Source: Verrucomicrobiaceae bacterium
GTDB taxonomy: Bacteria > Verrucomicrobiota > Verrucomicrobiia > Verrucomicrobiales > V1-33
DNA: 48,817 bases
NCBI GenBank assembly: GCA_027483175.1
Contig: JAIXVE010000349.1
Location: forward strand, 1-48,817
Direction of reading: 5' to 3'
Below the pieces are notes generated by a model that had not been told where the DNA came from, made no database searches, and saw only the letters and a program-made list of their open reading frames with translations. The translations under genes were made by a program, and so were the position numbers. Below are positions 1 to 10,000 of this stretch, piece after piece; the stretch's first letter is position 1, and each line of letters starts with the position of its first letter.

Positions 1-163
1 ACCGACGAGCAACACAGGAATCGGGAAAAAGACCCGTCCCCTACCCCCTCCGCAGTGCGCCTCAATCCTCCTTCCTTCCCACAAAATCAGAAGATACCAT
101 CTGTAAGGCGGGCTGCACTAGCACATCACACCCCGAAGTGCTCCGCACGCCTGCCTGCCCGCC

Positions 164-916
164 TCAGTCCTTCTTCCGGAACACTTCCTTGAAAAACCGC
201 TTCATCGCCGCCCACGACTCCTTGTCCGCCTTCTCCTGATAGGCCGGTCCCGGCTTCGTGAACCCATGCAGCGCCCCCTCGTAACTCACAAACTCCATCT
301 TCGCCTGCGACTGCTTCATCTCTTCCTGAAACCCTGGCACTTCCTTTCCCACATTCGCGTCCGCACCGCCGTGGCACACCAGAATCCGCGCCTTGATCGC
401 CCCAGGCGCCGCCGGCAGCGTCGTTCCCAGCCCTCCGTGAAAACTCACCACGCCGCGCACATCCGCTCCGCTCCTCGCCAGCTCCAGCACGCAGCTGCCC
501 CCGAAACAATAACCAATCGCCCCCAACCGCCCACCGTCCACTTCCTTCCGCGCCTTCAATTGCTCCAGGCCCGCCAGCACCCGCCGCCGCAGCAACGGCA
601 GATCCTTCCGGTACTTGCCAGACTGCACCGCACATTCCTTCGGATCCGCCGGCCGCACGTCCTTGCCGTAAATGTCCGCCGCAAACGCCACATACCCCAG
701 CCCCGCCAGCATCTTCGCCCGCTCCTTCGTGTAATCCTGCAACCCCGTCCAGTCGTGCACCACCAGAACCCCCGGCCGCGCCCCCTTCACACTGTCATCC
801 CACGCCACAAATCCCTCCAACGCCGTCTCCCCGTCCTTGTACACCACCGACTCCGTCTGAATCGCAGCATGGAGCATCGTGGCAGTCAGCGAAAGAATTG
901 TTAGCGCAAGTTTCAT
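164..916 (-). CDS. Dienelactone hydrolase family protein, secreted
   Basis: An alpha/beta hydrolase of the dienelactone hydrolase family, 250 aa from the ATG at 916. The family hydrolyses lactone or ester bonds with a Cys-His-Asp triad. The nucleophile elbow GYCFGG places the cysteine near residue 137, the acid is probably the Asp in HGGAD near 186, and the histidine lies in LHGF near 217. A signal peptide (MKLALTILSLTATMLHA) suggests export. The track extends to a GTG at 922, but AGGGAG sits about five bases before the ATG at 916 and would abut the GTG, so I prefer the ATG. It is divergent from the next gene. The substrate is unknown; many family members act on other small esters. Confidence 0.88.
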   Translation of the reverse strand: MKLALTILSLTATMLHAAIQTESVVYKDGETALEGFVAWDDSVKGARPGVLVVHDWTGLQDYTKERAKMLAGLGYVAFAADIYGKDVRPADPKECAVQSGKYRKDLPLLRRRVLAGLEQLKARKEVDGGRLGAIGYCFGGSCVLELARSGADVRGVVSFHGGLGTTLPAAPGAIKARILVCHGGADANVGKEVPGFQEEMKQSQAKMEFVSYEGALHGFTKPGPAYQEKADKESWAAMKRFFKEVFRKKD

Positions 917-1046
917 ACCCACTCCCTAAACTCCCGATTCTCCACCCTCAAGCGCCACCCGTTCCGCACCGACGGGAAATTCTTCCACTTTTTCCGTGGG
1001 TTTCTCACCCGGCAGACGTGTTCCTGCCGGAACCATTCCACTCACC

Positions 1047-1910
1047 ATGAAACTCCTCCTCTCGATCCTCTCCCCTCTCCTCGCCGCCTCCCTCCACGGC
1101 CTCGCCCAGCAACCAGACGTCACACCTCTGGCCCCCGCCACCACCGACCCTCATGCCTCGCAACATGCAGACCCCTTCGCCGATCCCCATGCCCCCCAAA
1201 TCCCCCCCGGCACGCGCCTCGACAAGGTCGTGTTCTCAGACGCTAATCTAGCCGAAGTCATTGAGTATCTCGACAAAAGATCTCAGAACGAAGGCAGCCG
1301 TCCGCTCAACGTCGTCCTCCAACCCGGCCTCGAATCCGTCACCATCCCCGCCCTCTCCCTCCGCAACGTCACCACCACCGAGGTCCTCCGCGTCGCCTCC
1401 ACCATCCTCGGTCTCTCCCTCGAACCAGTCAAAGGCGACACCGACGACTCCGTCGCCGCATGGATCCTCAAACGCCCCTCGCCCGTCGATCCCGCCCAGC
1501 CCACCAGCGCCGACCCAAACGCCATCCTCGAATCCGAAGGCCTCGCCCTACCCGTGACACCATCGACCGTACAACCGCTCGCCTCCTCAGGCAGCCCACG
1601 CCAGACCCGCGTCTTCAGCATCGCCTCCCTCGTCCCTCGCCGCGCCCCTTCTCGTGAAGCCGCCGAACTCCGCGAGAAAGAAACATACCACCTCATCAAC
1701 TCCCTCACAGAATTCGCCCAGCAACTCGATAAAGCCGCCGATATCCGCCACTTCTCTTCCCTCGACCTCATCGTCGTCAAATCCACCGCCCTCCCGCTCA
1801 TCAGCGAAGCCATCGACGCCATGCGCAGCGACGCCGCCATCCGCTACCCCGCTCCCACTCCCCCATCCCCCACCCCAAACGGCGCTCCCGGACAACCCGC
1901 CGACCACTGA
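1047..1910 (+). CDS. Periplasmic protein with secretin N-domain (STN-like) folds
   Basis: A 287 aa protein with a signal peptide (MKLLLSILSPLLAASLHGLAQ); the track start at 996 is a GTG upstream of this, so I use the ATG at 1047. Residues about 50-140 resemble a secretin/TonB short N-terminal domain: a segment like FSDANLAEVIEYLDKRS, then a strand-rich stretch with LRNVTTTEVLRVAS. A second part near the C-terminus ends in a strand-helix pattern (LDLIVVKSTALPLISEAIDAM) typical of secretin N1/N2 units. No barrel is present, so it is not a secretin itself. It is followed after 30 bases by an ECF sigma factor, suggesting one operon. The exact role is unknown. Confidence 0.7.
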   Translation: MKLLLSILSPLLAASLHGLAQQPDVTPLAPATTDPHASQHADPFADPHAPQIPPGTRLDKVVFSDANLAEVIEYLDKRSQNEGSRPLNVVLQPGLESVTIPALSLRNVTTTEVLRVASTILGLSLEPVKGDTDDSVAAWILKRPSPVDPAQPTSADPNAILESEGLALPVTPSTVQPLASSGSPRQTRVFSIASLVPRRAPSREAAELREKETYHLINSLTEFAQQLDKAADIRHFSSLDLIVVKSTALPLISEAIDAMRSDAAIRYPAPTPPSPTPNGAPGQPADH

Positions 1911-1940
1911 TCTCCCCCACCAACCCATCCCCCCACCCCA

Positions 1941-2570
1941 GTGGAACGCGGCGACCTCTCCCTCTCCGCACCGGCCCAGTCACCCACCGACTGCGCCGCA
2001 CCACCCCCATCCCCTGACATCCCCGCCCTCTGCTCAGCCGTCCGCCGCGGCGACGAATCCGCCGTCCGATCCCTCCACGCACTCTATCACAACCGCCTCT
2101 CCCGCTACGCCCTCGTCATCACCCGCGGCAACGAAGCCATCGCCTCAGACGCCGTTCAGAATACCTTCCTCAAAGCCCTCCGCTCCCTCCGCCCCCTCCC
2201 CGACGAACCAGCCCTCTGGGCATGGCTAGCCAGAGCCTGCCGCTCCTCCGCCTCCGACGAATCCAGACGCTCCCGACGCTACTCCGCCTTCCTCTCCAGA
2301 CTCGCCTCTCTCTTCTCACCTCCAGACCCCAACCCTCCCGAAGACTCCGAATCCATCTGGCACGCCGCCCTCCAACTCGCACTCGCCAACCTCCCGGATT
2401 CCGACCGCGCCCTCCTCGACGACCGCTACACCCACCGCCATTCCCTCGCCTCCATCGCCACCGCCACCGGATCCTCCGAACGCGCCATCGAAGGCCGCCT
2501 CGCTCGACTCCGCCACCACCTCCGACAATCCATCCTCAGGAACCTCGCCTCCAGACCCCATGAACCCTGA
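1941..2570 (+). CDS. ECF-type RNA polymerase sigma factor
   Basis: A 209 aa sigma-70 family protein of the extracytoplasmic-function type. Region 2 is at about 30-105, with the characteristic block ASDAVQNTFLKALRSL. Region 4 is at about 145-200, with LPDSDRALLDDRYTHRHSLASIA and the helix-turn-helix tail SERAIEGRLARLRHHL. The start is a GTG at 1941; no other in-frame start lies before region 2 and there is no obvious Shine-Dalgarno sequence. It sits between a secretin-domain protein and a tiny membrane protein whose ATG overlaps its 3' end by 11 bases, which suggests translational coupling. The small partner may control it, but no anti-sigma (ZAS) motif is visible. Confidence 0.85.
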   Translation: MERGDLSLSAPAQSPTDCAAPPPSPDIPALCSAVRRGDESAVRSLHALYHNRLSRYALVITRGNEAIASDAVQNTFLKALRSLRPLPDEPALWAWLARACRSSASDESRRSRRYSAFLSRLASLFSPPDPNPPEDSESIWHAALQLALANLPDSDRALLDDRYTHRHSLASIATATGSSERAIEGRLARLRHHLRQSILRNLASRPHEP

Positions 2571-2910
2571 CGATCTCCTCGCCGACCTCACACCTCCCAC
2601 CTCCTCCGCCGACCACCTCGTCGCCACCGCCCGCCGTCTCGCCCACCGCCGCCAGACGCTCCGCGACTCCCTCGCCGCCGCCGCCATCCTCGCCATCACC
2701 ACCACCCTCATCTCCCGCCTCGTCACCCCCACCTCCCTCCCCTCTCCCCTCTCCACCACCCAACCCATTCCCACTCCAGCACCGCTCTCCGCAGACGAAC
2801 TCCTCGATGCGTTCGGCGATCAACCCGTCGCCCTCGTCACCTACCCCGACGGCCGCCAGCAACTCCTCGCCATCCTCCGCCCCCCTCCCCGCACCACTAC
2901 CCCTCACTGA
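2560..2910 (+). CDS. Small single-pass membrane protein next to the sigma factor
   Basis: A 116 aa protein I do not recognise by family. A basic N-terminal stretch (ATARRLAHRRQTLR) precedes one hydrophobic helix (LAAAAILAITTTLISRLV, about residues 39-56), then a Pro/Thr-rich linker and a short domain containing ALVTYPDGRQQLLAILR. This predicts a cytoplasmic N-terminus and a periplasmic tail. The start overlaps the ECF sigma gene by 11 bases. Position and topology fit a membrane partner or regulator of the sigma factor, but the cytoplasmic part is short for an anti-sigma domain and lacks the HxxxCxxC zinc motif. The function is inferred from context only. Confidence 0.6.
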   Translation: MNPDDLLADLTPPTSSADHLVATARRLAHRRQTLRDSLAAAAILAITTTLISRLVTPTSLPSPLSTTQPIPTPAPLSADELLDAFGDQPVALVTYPDGRQQLLAILRPPPRTTTPH

Positions 2911-3016
2911 CCGCCCCACCGCCCACCACCGCTTCCGGCTCGCGAGACGCCATTCAGCCTATCCGAGTTCCTCAATCCCCGCGCGCACATCGCTTTCTCC
3001 ATTCAGCCGCCCTCCC
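2911..3016. other. Intergenic stretch before the left repeat
   Basis: Together with the following repeat and left junction this makes a 360-base gap between the small membrane protein and the PPTase gene. These 106 bases are C-rich like the host DNA. I see no gene or convincing terminator here. Confidence 0.5.
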
Positions 3017-3142
3017 CATCCCCCGGACACAGCAACACCACCTCCCCATCGGAAGCCGGTGTTCCCTCACAAATCTCCGACAGGATTCCCCGTCGCCCTC
3101 CCGCTCAGAACTTGTAGTCCATCAGCACCTGGAAGCGCCCGC
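3017..3142 (-). repeat. Left 126-bp direct repeat: degenerate copy of bamA 3' end
   Basis: This segment matches 14555-14680 over 126 bases in the same orientation; by eye I count 7 mismatches and no gaps. Read on the - strand it encodes the last residues of BamA (GRFQVLMDYKF and stop) and its 3' untranslated region. Homology to bamA stops abruptly at 3142, where the upstream frame becomes unrelated (a short open frame from an ATG at 3194 runs into it). Two of the mismatches break the stem of the hairpin that is perfect in the right copy. It looks like a vestigial end of an inserted island. Confidence 0.88.
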
Positions 3143-3270
3143 CATGGAAACGTGCCGTGTCCTCTCGATTACGCTCGGATTCTTTTGAATTCATGGCCTC
3201 GGACGGTATCAATCCGCGGGGAGGTCGTCCGGCGATTCCGCTGCGCCCATGGATGAATCATGGCACAGGT

Positions 3271-4035
3271 TCATCCAGGTGGAGTCTCCCCGACAAGCCC
3301 GGGCTTCCGCCCCTTCTCGACGACCAGAGCCCCGACAAAACCTTCCGGCAAAGGGATCTCGTGGACCTCCCAGGATACGGTCTCCACATCTGCCCCAGGC
3401 AACCGCAGCACCTCCGCCGGCCTCCCCGGAGCAAACGTGAACTCAATCTCCGAAATCTCATCGGTCAATCCTTCACCAGTCGCCTTCAGATACGCTTCCT
3501 TGCGCGTCCATCCTGCGAAGAATGCCCGCTCTTGCTGCTCCGGCGGCAAAGCGAGCACCCCGCCCAACTCGCTGGCCGAGAAAACCCGCTCGGCGATCAA
3601 CGGCCAATCCATCTCCCGCCCTGTCCATTCGACATCGACTCCCACCTCCCGTCCTTTGGCCAGCGCAATCACCACCAGTGAGTTGGAATGAGCCAGATTG
3701 AATCGAATATCACCCTCGGCGGACCCGCTGATCAACCGGGGCTTGCCGCGCGATTCATAACCAATCGCCACCTCAGTCGGATCGACCCTCAGGACTCCTC
3801 CCAGAAGAAGTCGCAACAACGCCCGCCCGAAAACAAACTCATTCCGCGCCTCCATCCCTATAAAACGCTCGGCCCGCAATCGCTCTGGTCCGTCGAGCAA
3901 CCGGGCATAGGCCGATATCTCCACCGCATCGCCAGGCACCTTACCAAGCCAGACATGGACATCCTCGTTTCCCGCTCCCACCGGATTTGCATTCCAGCTA
4001 GCGATGTCCTTCCACTCATGACAGGTGATTCGCAT
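3271..4035 (-). CDS. 4'-phosphopantetheinyl transferase, Sfp type
   Basis: A 254 aa cytoplasmic enzyme that transfers the phosphopantetheine arm of CoA to the conserved serine of carrier domains. It shows the family landmarks in order: FNLAHS (about 112-117), the Mg-binding GVDVE (132-136) and the catalytic WTRKEAYLKATGEGL (176-190), the W-x-x-KEA signature. The length is usual for Sfp-type enzymes. It is the last gene of the - strand NRPS operon, 45 bases after the synthetase stop, so its natural partners should be the two PCPs of the NRPS and the carrier domain of the acyl-AMP ligase. Having its own PPTase makes the island self-sufficient. Confidence 0.93.
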   Translation of the reverse strand: MRITCHEWKDIASWNANPVGAGNEDVHVWLGKVPGDAVEISAYARLLDGPERLRAERFIGMEARNEFVFGRALLRLLLGGVLRVDPTEVAIGYESRGKPRLISGSAEGDIRFNLAHSNSLVVIALAKGREVGVDVEWTGREMDWPLIAERVFSASELGGVLALPPEQQERAFFAGWTRKEAYLKATGEGLTDEISEIEFTFAPGRPAEVLRLPGADVETVSWEVHEIPLPEGFVGALVVEKGRKPGLVGETPPG

Positions 4036-4080
4036 GGCGATCTTACGGGGGATGCGCGCGCTCGGGCTCTTGCCCGGCGC

Positions 4081-7000
4081 TCATCCGGCTTTGGACAGTG
4101 CCGCCTCCATTGATTTGGCGAGCGATTCAAGATTAGAAGCTTCTAACATGGTACCGTGCGTACCGGATACATGGTGGATGCTGACACCGCCGCGGGCCAT
4201 CCGCTTCCAGAAGGCATGAAGGCTTGGCGTGGATGTTTCGGCCGCGAAGAAATCGACGTGCCCGGAATAGACCTTCGGTCGGTAGAGTGCCGACGCCACA
4301 TCGTAATAGTCCGGTTGGTCTTTCTTCTGATTCTCCCGATTGGGCTCCGTCGGCAATTGCGTTCGTGAGCGTTTGCGCAGAACAAAATAACTCAACGCGT
4401 TCCAACGACCGAGGAAATACTGGCCGCGCTCGGCCAGCGGCAATTCGCGCCACTGCCTCAGGTGGACCCCGAGCCTCTTGCGGAAATGGGGGAGCAGCGT
4501 CCCGAGATAGGCTTTCAGTGGGACATGAGAGGTGGCGTGGGTGTCTAACAATCCAAGAAAAGCAACCGTTCCGCCCTCGCTGCTCAATTCCTGAGCCACC
4601 GCGTAAGCGATCCAGCCGCCGAGAGAAAAACCCGCAAGGTGATACGGACCTTCCGGTTGCAGGGAACGGATCTCCCGGGCGTAATGCCGCGCCATTTCCT
4701 CCACGCTGGTGTGGCGAGGTGCAAGCCCATCCAGACCCACCGCCTGCACCCCGTAGATCGGACGATCATTCTTCATCGTCCGGGCCAGATCCAGGAACAC
4801 GTAAACATCACCGCCCCACCCATGAATCAGAAACAACGGCGGTTTCGAACCCGACGGCTGCAAAGGCACCAGTGAACTCCACGCCGGTGCCCAATTGTCA
4901 TCACTGAGCCGACGCGCAAAAGAAGCAATCGTTGGCGATTGGAACAATGTCGCGATCGGAATCTTCCGATCCAGAAGCTTCTCAATCTCCACAGCCAGTC
5001 GCGCTGCTTGAAGCGAATGCCCGCCAAGGTCGAAGAAATTGTCATTGCGACCAATGCCTGATCGATGAAAGAGCCGTTCCCAGATCCGAATCAATTCAAG
5101 TTCAAGCAGGCTGCTTGCCTGATCCGATGGTTGGGCATCTTTGGGGTAACTCTGATCGGGCGCTGGCAATTTGTTGCGATCCACTTTGCCATTGGGCGTC
5201 AGGGGTAACTGGTCCAGCCATACGAAGGCATTAGGCAGCATGTATTCCGGAAGCGTGGAACAAAGCCGCGCCCGCAGGCTGGCCGGGTCAGCCTGCGGTG
5301 AAGAGGTATCCACCAGATAAGCAAACAGTTGTTTGTCCCCGGATTCCGCTTCGCTCACGACCACCACCGCGTCAGTGACCCCAGGGCAACCACGAAGCGC
5401 GTGCTCAATCTCCCCCAATTCAATCCGATATCCGCGGATCTTAACCTGATGATCGAAACGTCCCAGGAATTCGATGGTCCCATCGGGCCGCCAGCGTGCG
5501 AGATCCCCGGTCTTATAAAGGCGAGCCTGAGAATCCGTGCTGAATGGATCCGCGACAAACTTCTCTTGTGTAAGCTCAGGCGCGTTCAGGTACCCGCGGG
5601 CCAGACCATCCCCGCCCGCGTGAAGCTCACCCGCCACCCCCGGCGGCACCGGCTCGCCTTGCTTGTCCAGAATGTAGACCGTCGTCCCCGCAATCGGACG
5701 GCCAATCGGCACCGAAGCCCCGACTTGCGACGCCTCGTCGAACACGCCACAACACGTGAAGGTGGTGTTCTCCGTCGGGCCATAGCCATTGATGAGCCGG
5801 CCGTGTCCCGGCATCTCCAGATAGTCGCGCACCCTCGCAGGCGACAACACATCACCACCGGCCAGCAATTGCCGCACTCCCGCAAGGGCCGCTGGCTGTA
5901 GTTCCACCATTTGGTGAAACAATGCCGCTGTCAGCCAAAGCGTGGTTACCCCGTGCCCCGTGATGGCACTTCCAAGCTCGTCGAGATCGAATGATTCACT
6001 CGAGGGCAAAACCAATTTCGCTCCATTGAGCAGACTGCCCCAGATCTCGAACGTCGAGGCATCGAACGAAATCGGCGCGAATTGCAGTAGCACGTCCGCG
6101 GGTCCCAATTCGACGTAATCAGGATCGACCACCAGCCGGACAATCCCTCGGTGCGGCACCATCACGCCTTTAGGCTTGCCTGTGGTGCCCGAAGTAAACA
6201 TCACGTAGCCCAGATCCCCGGGCTTGTTGGTGCATGGCAAATCTGATGAATCCGATCCTTCCAGACGTTCCAGGAGATCCTCCAGTCCAAGGACTTGTCC
6301 GCCCTGCGAGGACTCTCCCGCCAGAGAAACAATCCGATCCCGCCACAGACGCTGGCAGAGAATCAGGGAGGCGTTCGTATCCTGCAATAGCACGCGGAGC
6401 CGCTCCATCGGCAGTTTCGGATCCAGTGGCACATACGCGCCACCCGCCTTCAGAATACCGAGCAAGGCGATGATCATTTCCACCGAACGTTCGGTGCAAA
6501 GTCCCACCAGCACATCAGGAGCCACCCCGAGAGATCGCAGATGATGCGCTAACCGGTTCGCCCGGACGTTGACTTCCTGATAGCTCAGACAGACGTCGCC
6601 GCTCTGCAGCGCCACCGCTTCAGGGGCACGATTCACTTGTTCCTCAAAAATCTGATGCGCGCACTTGTCACGCGGATAGTTCCTTCCGGTCTGGTTCCAT
6701 TCCACCAGCAGCCGGTGCCTTTCCGATTCCGGCATCAGTCGCAACTGATCGATAGGTTTCCGCGGGGCTTCGGCAATCGCCTCCAGCAACTCCTTCAGAT
6801 GCCCGGCCATCCGCCCGGCCTCCTCTTCCGTGAAGATGTCGCAGGCATACTCCAATTGGCAATCCCAGCCCCGCTCCGATGCCATCACGCTGAAGATCAA
6901 ATCACACTTGCTAGTGTGGTTGTGCATCGGCACCAGGTGACCCTTTGCTTGGTCGAGGATCAATTGGGGCAGCACCTGCTCCACAAAAACAAACATCACC

Positions 7001-10000
7001 TGGTGTAAAGGCTGGGAATGAGCCTCACGCTCCTTGACCGCGAGTTCCACCATCTCTTCAAACGGAAGTCGCGCATGGTCGAAGGCATCGAGAACCGTTT
7101 GCCGAACCTGCCGCAGTATCTCCTCGAACCCCTCGTGGCCCTTCACCCTGCAGCGGATGGGCAGGGTATTGAGGAAGAACCCGATGAGATTCTGGAATTC
7201 CCTTCTTTCCCGCCCGGTGATCGGAGTGGCCACCACTAGGTCGTCTTGGCCGGTGAAGCGGTACAGCCAAACCTGATAGGCAGCCAGCGCGGTCATGAAG
7301 GAAGTCGCATTCTCCTCACGTGACAGAACATTGAGCCTCGCCGCAACCTCACCGGCGAGTCGAAAAGATTGGATCGCACCCCGACCGCTTCGATGAAGCG
7401 GTTTTCGAATACCGCAGCGAAGATCCAAATCCGGTGGCAATTCCCGGAGTTGTTCGCTCCAGAAATCCCTCTGAGCCTCCATCTCCTTAACTGTCAGTCG
7501 TTCCCGCTGCCAGATCGCAAAATCAGCATACTGCATCGGCAATTCCGGCAGCCCCGCCGATTCCTCGTTTCCACCGGCATGATAAAGGCAGCTCAACTCC
7601 TGGAAAAGCAGCCTCACTGACCATTCATCCATGATGCTGTGATGGAAAGTGAACGCTAGCACCTGATCATCCTCCGCCAACTGGATCCAGAGGATCCTCC
7701 ACAGAGGTGCCTCGGACAGATCGAAGGCTCGGCGCGCCTCCTCTTCCAGGACTTGCTGCCATGCGGACGCTCGCTCCGGGACCGCGGTGGAACGCAAGTC
7801 CACCTCCCGCCAGGGCAGCGGAAAATCTTTCGCGTCGGCCACTTGCTGCACCAGATCCTCCCCCTGTATCACCAACGCCGCCCGCAACACCTCATGGCGC
7901 TCCAGAATCACACGCAAGGACGCCCGTACACCCTCCCGATTCACACGGCCAGAAAGGCGGACGACTTTCGGGACATTGTATGCCGCCGGATCCGGCAGCA
8001 TCTGCTGCACCAACCACATCCCCTGTTGGGCGAAGGACATGGGAAAAGGCCCCCGCCGGTCCGCTTTCCGAGTTGGCTCGCTGCCTTTCAAATCGCCGCC
8101 GCAACGAAGGGATTCAATCCTTTCAGATAGGCTTTCAATGGTAGGATGGTCGAAAATCCAGCGCAGGGGGATCTCAAGATCAAGCAATTGCTTTACCTTC
8201 GAGCAGATCGCCACTGCCAGGATGGAGTGTCCCCCGAGATGGAAGAAGTTGTCATGGATGCCCACCTGCTCACGGCGCAGGGCCGTTTGCCAGATTTCGA
8301 CCAGCACTCGCTCCGGTTCATTGCGCGGGGCAGCATAGCCTGCTTCCACAACTTCCAGTTCCACCCCTTCCAGCCGCTCCAGGGCCTTCCGATTCACCTT
8401 TCCGCCCGGTGTCAGGGGGAAAGCAGAAACCATCAGGAAGCGCGATGGGATCATATGATCCGGCAGCTTTTCCTCCATGAAACGGCGCAATTGCCGAGCG
8501 GCCGGATGGAAGTTGCCATCCACCACAAGGTAGGCCGCAAGGCACTTGCCTCCGGTCGCGGCATCATTCGCCAGCACCACCGCCTGTCGCACTCCCGAAC
8601 AGGTCGCCAGCACTTTCTCAATCTCCCCAAGCTCGATGCGATAGCCGCGGATCTTCACCTGATTGTCCACTCGCCCGAGAAACTCGATCGTTCCGTCCGG
8701 CAACCATTTTCCGCGATCTCCCGTTTTGTAGCAACGCGCTTCTGGACCGCACCCGAACGGATCGGCGACAAAACGCGCAGACGTTTCGTCCGGACGGTTC
8801 AGATACCCCCGCGCCACACCCGCGCCACCAATAAGCAATTCCCCCGGCACGCCAACACCCACTTGGCTCATCTGCGAATCGACCACATAAACCCGGGCGT
8901 TTGGCAGTGGACGACCCAGGGGCACCGTCGTCTGGTGGTGCGCGGGATGCGGTTGATCAATTTCATGCGCCAGCACGCCCACGGTCGTCTCTGTCGGACC
9001 GTAGTGATTGAAGATCCGACACTCCGGCACCATCTTCCGGATCCGCTCCAGCATCCTCCAATCCGATGATTCGCCGCCCAGCACCAGAACACGCCGCGGG
9101 ATCAGGTCGGCCGCCTGCCCCGGCGAGACCGACTGGAGCAGCATCTCCAGATGCGAAGGCACGATCTTAACCACATCAATGGTCTTGCTGCGGAAGTAGC
9201 TTGCCAATGCCTTGGGATTGGTACCCCGTTCCCGGGAAATAACGTGCAACGCTCCTCCTGTAACCAAAGAGGGAAACAATACTGTATGCCCAAGATCCGT
9301 TGAAAAGGACGAAACCATCCCATAGCGCAAACCCGACGGCAAAGACAGTCGCTCGACAATCCCGTTGACGTAGTTCACCAAGTGTCGGTGCTCAATGAGC
9401 ACCCCCTTGGGCCGGCCTGTCGAACCAGAAGTGAAAATGGCGTAGGCCAGATTCGCCGACCCGGCGCCGCTAACCGGATTCGTGGATTTTTCGCTGGCAA
9501 GGCTCGGCCAGTCCGTATCAAGGTTGAATACCGGTGGGAGCTCCGTTGGCAGCTGCTCCACCAGAGACGATCCCGTTATCAGCACCGTCGGATTGGTTTC
9601 CTCGATCATCGCTTTCAGGCGGTCGGGCGGACAGGTCGTATCCAGCGGCACATAGCCACCGCCAGCCTTCAGGATGCCAAGCAGTCCCACCACGAGTTCA
9701 AGCGAGCGCTCGGCAAAAAGGACCACCAGCTTTTCCGGGCCGACACCACGTCCACGCAAGTGGTGCGCAAGCTGGTTGGCACGGGAGTTGAGTTCCCGGT
9801 AAGTCAGCGATTGATCCTCGAACACTACCGCCACCGCGTCCGGCGTGCGTTCCACCTGCTCCTCGAACATCTCGTGAACGCCCTTGTCACATGGATAGTC
9901 CCGCTCGGTCTGATTCCATTCCACCAGAGGTTGCTGCCGTTCCTCCGCAGAAAGCACTGGGATATCCGAAAGAAGTTTCCCGGGATCGCTGGCGATGCTT

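Noticed and set aside
923-1046. Small - strand ORFs (926-1144, 1005-1199) between the first two genes
   Set aside because: They overlap the signal peptide region of the secretin-domain gene in antisense and have no recognisable content.
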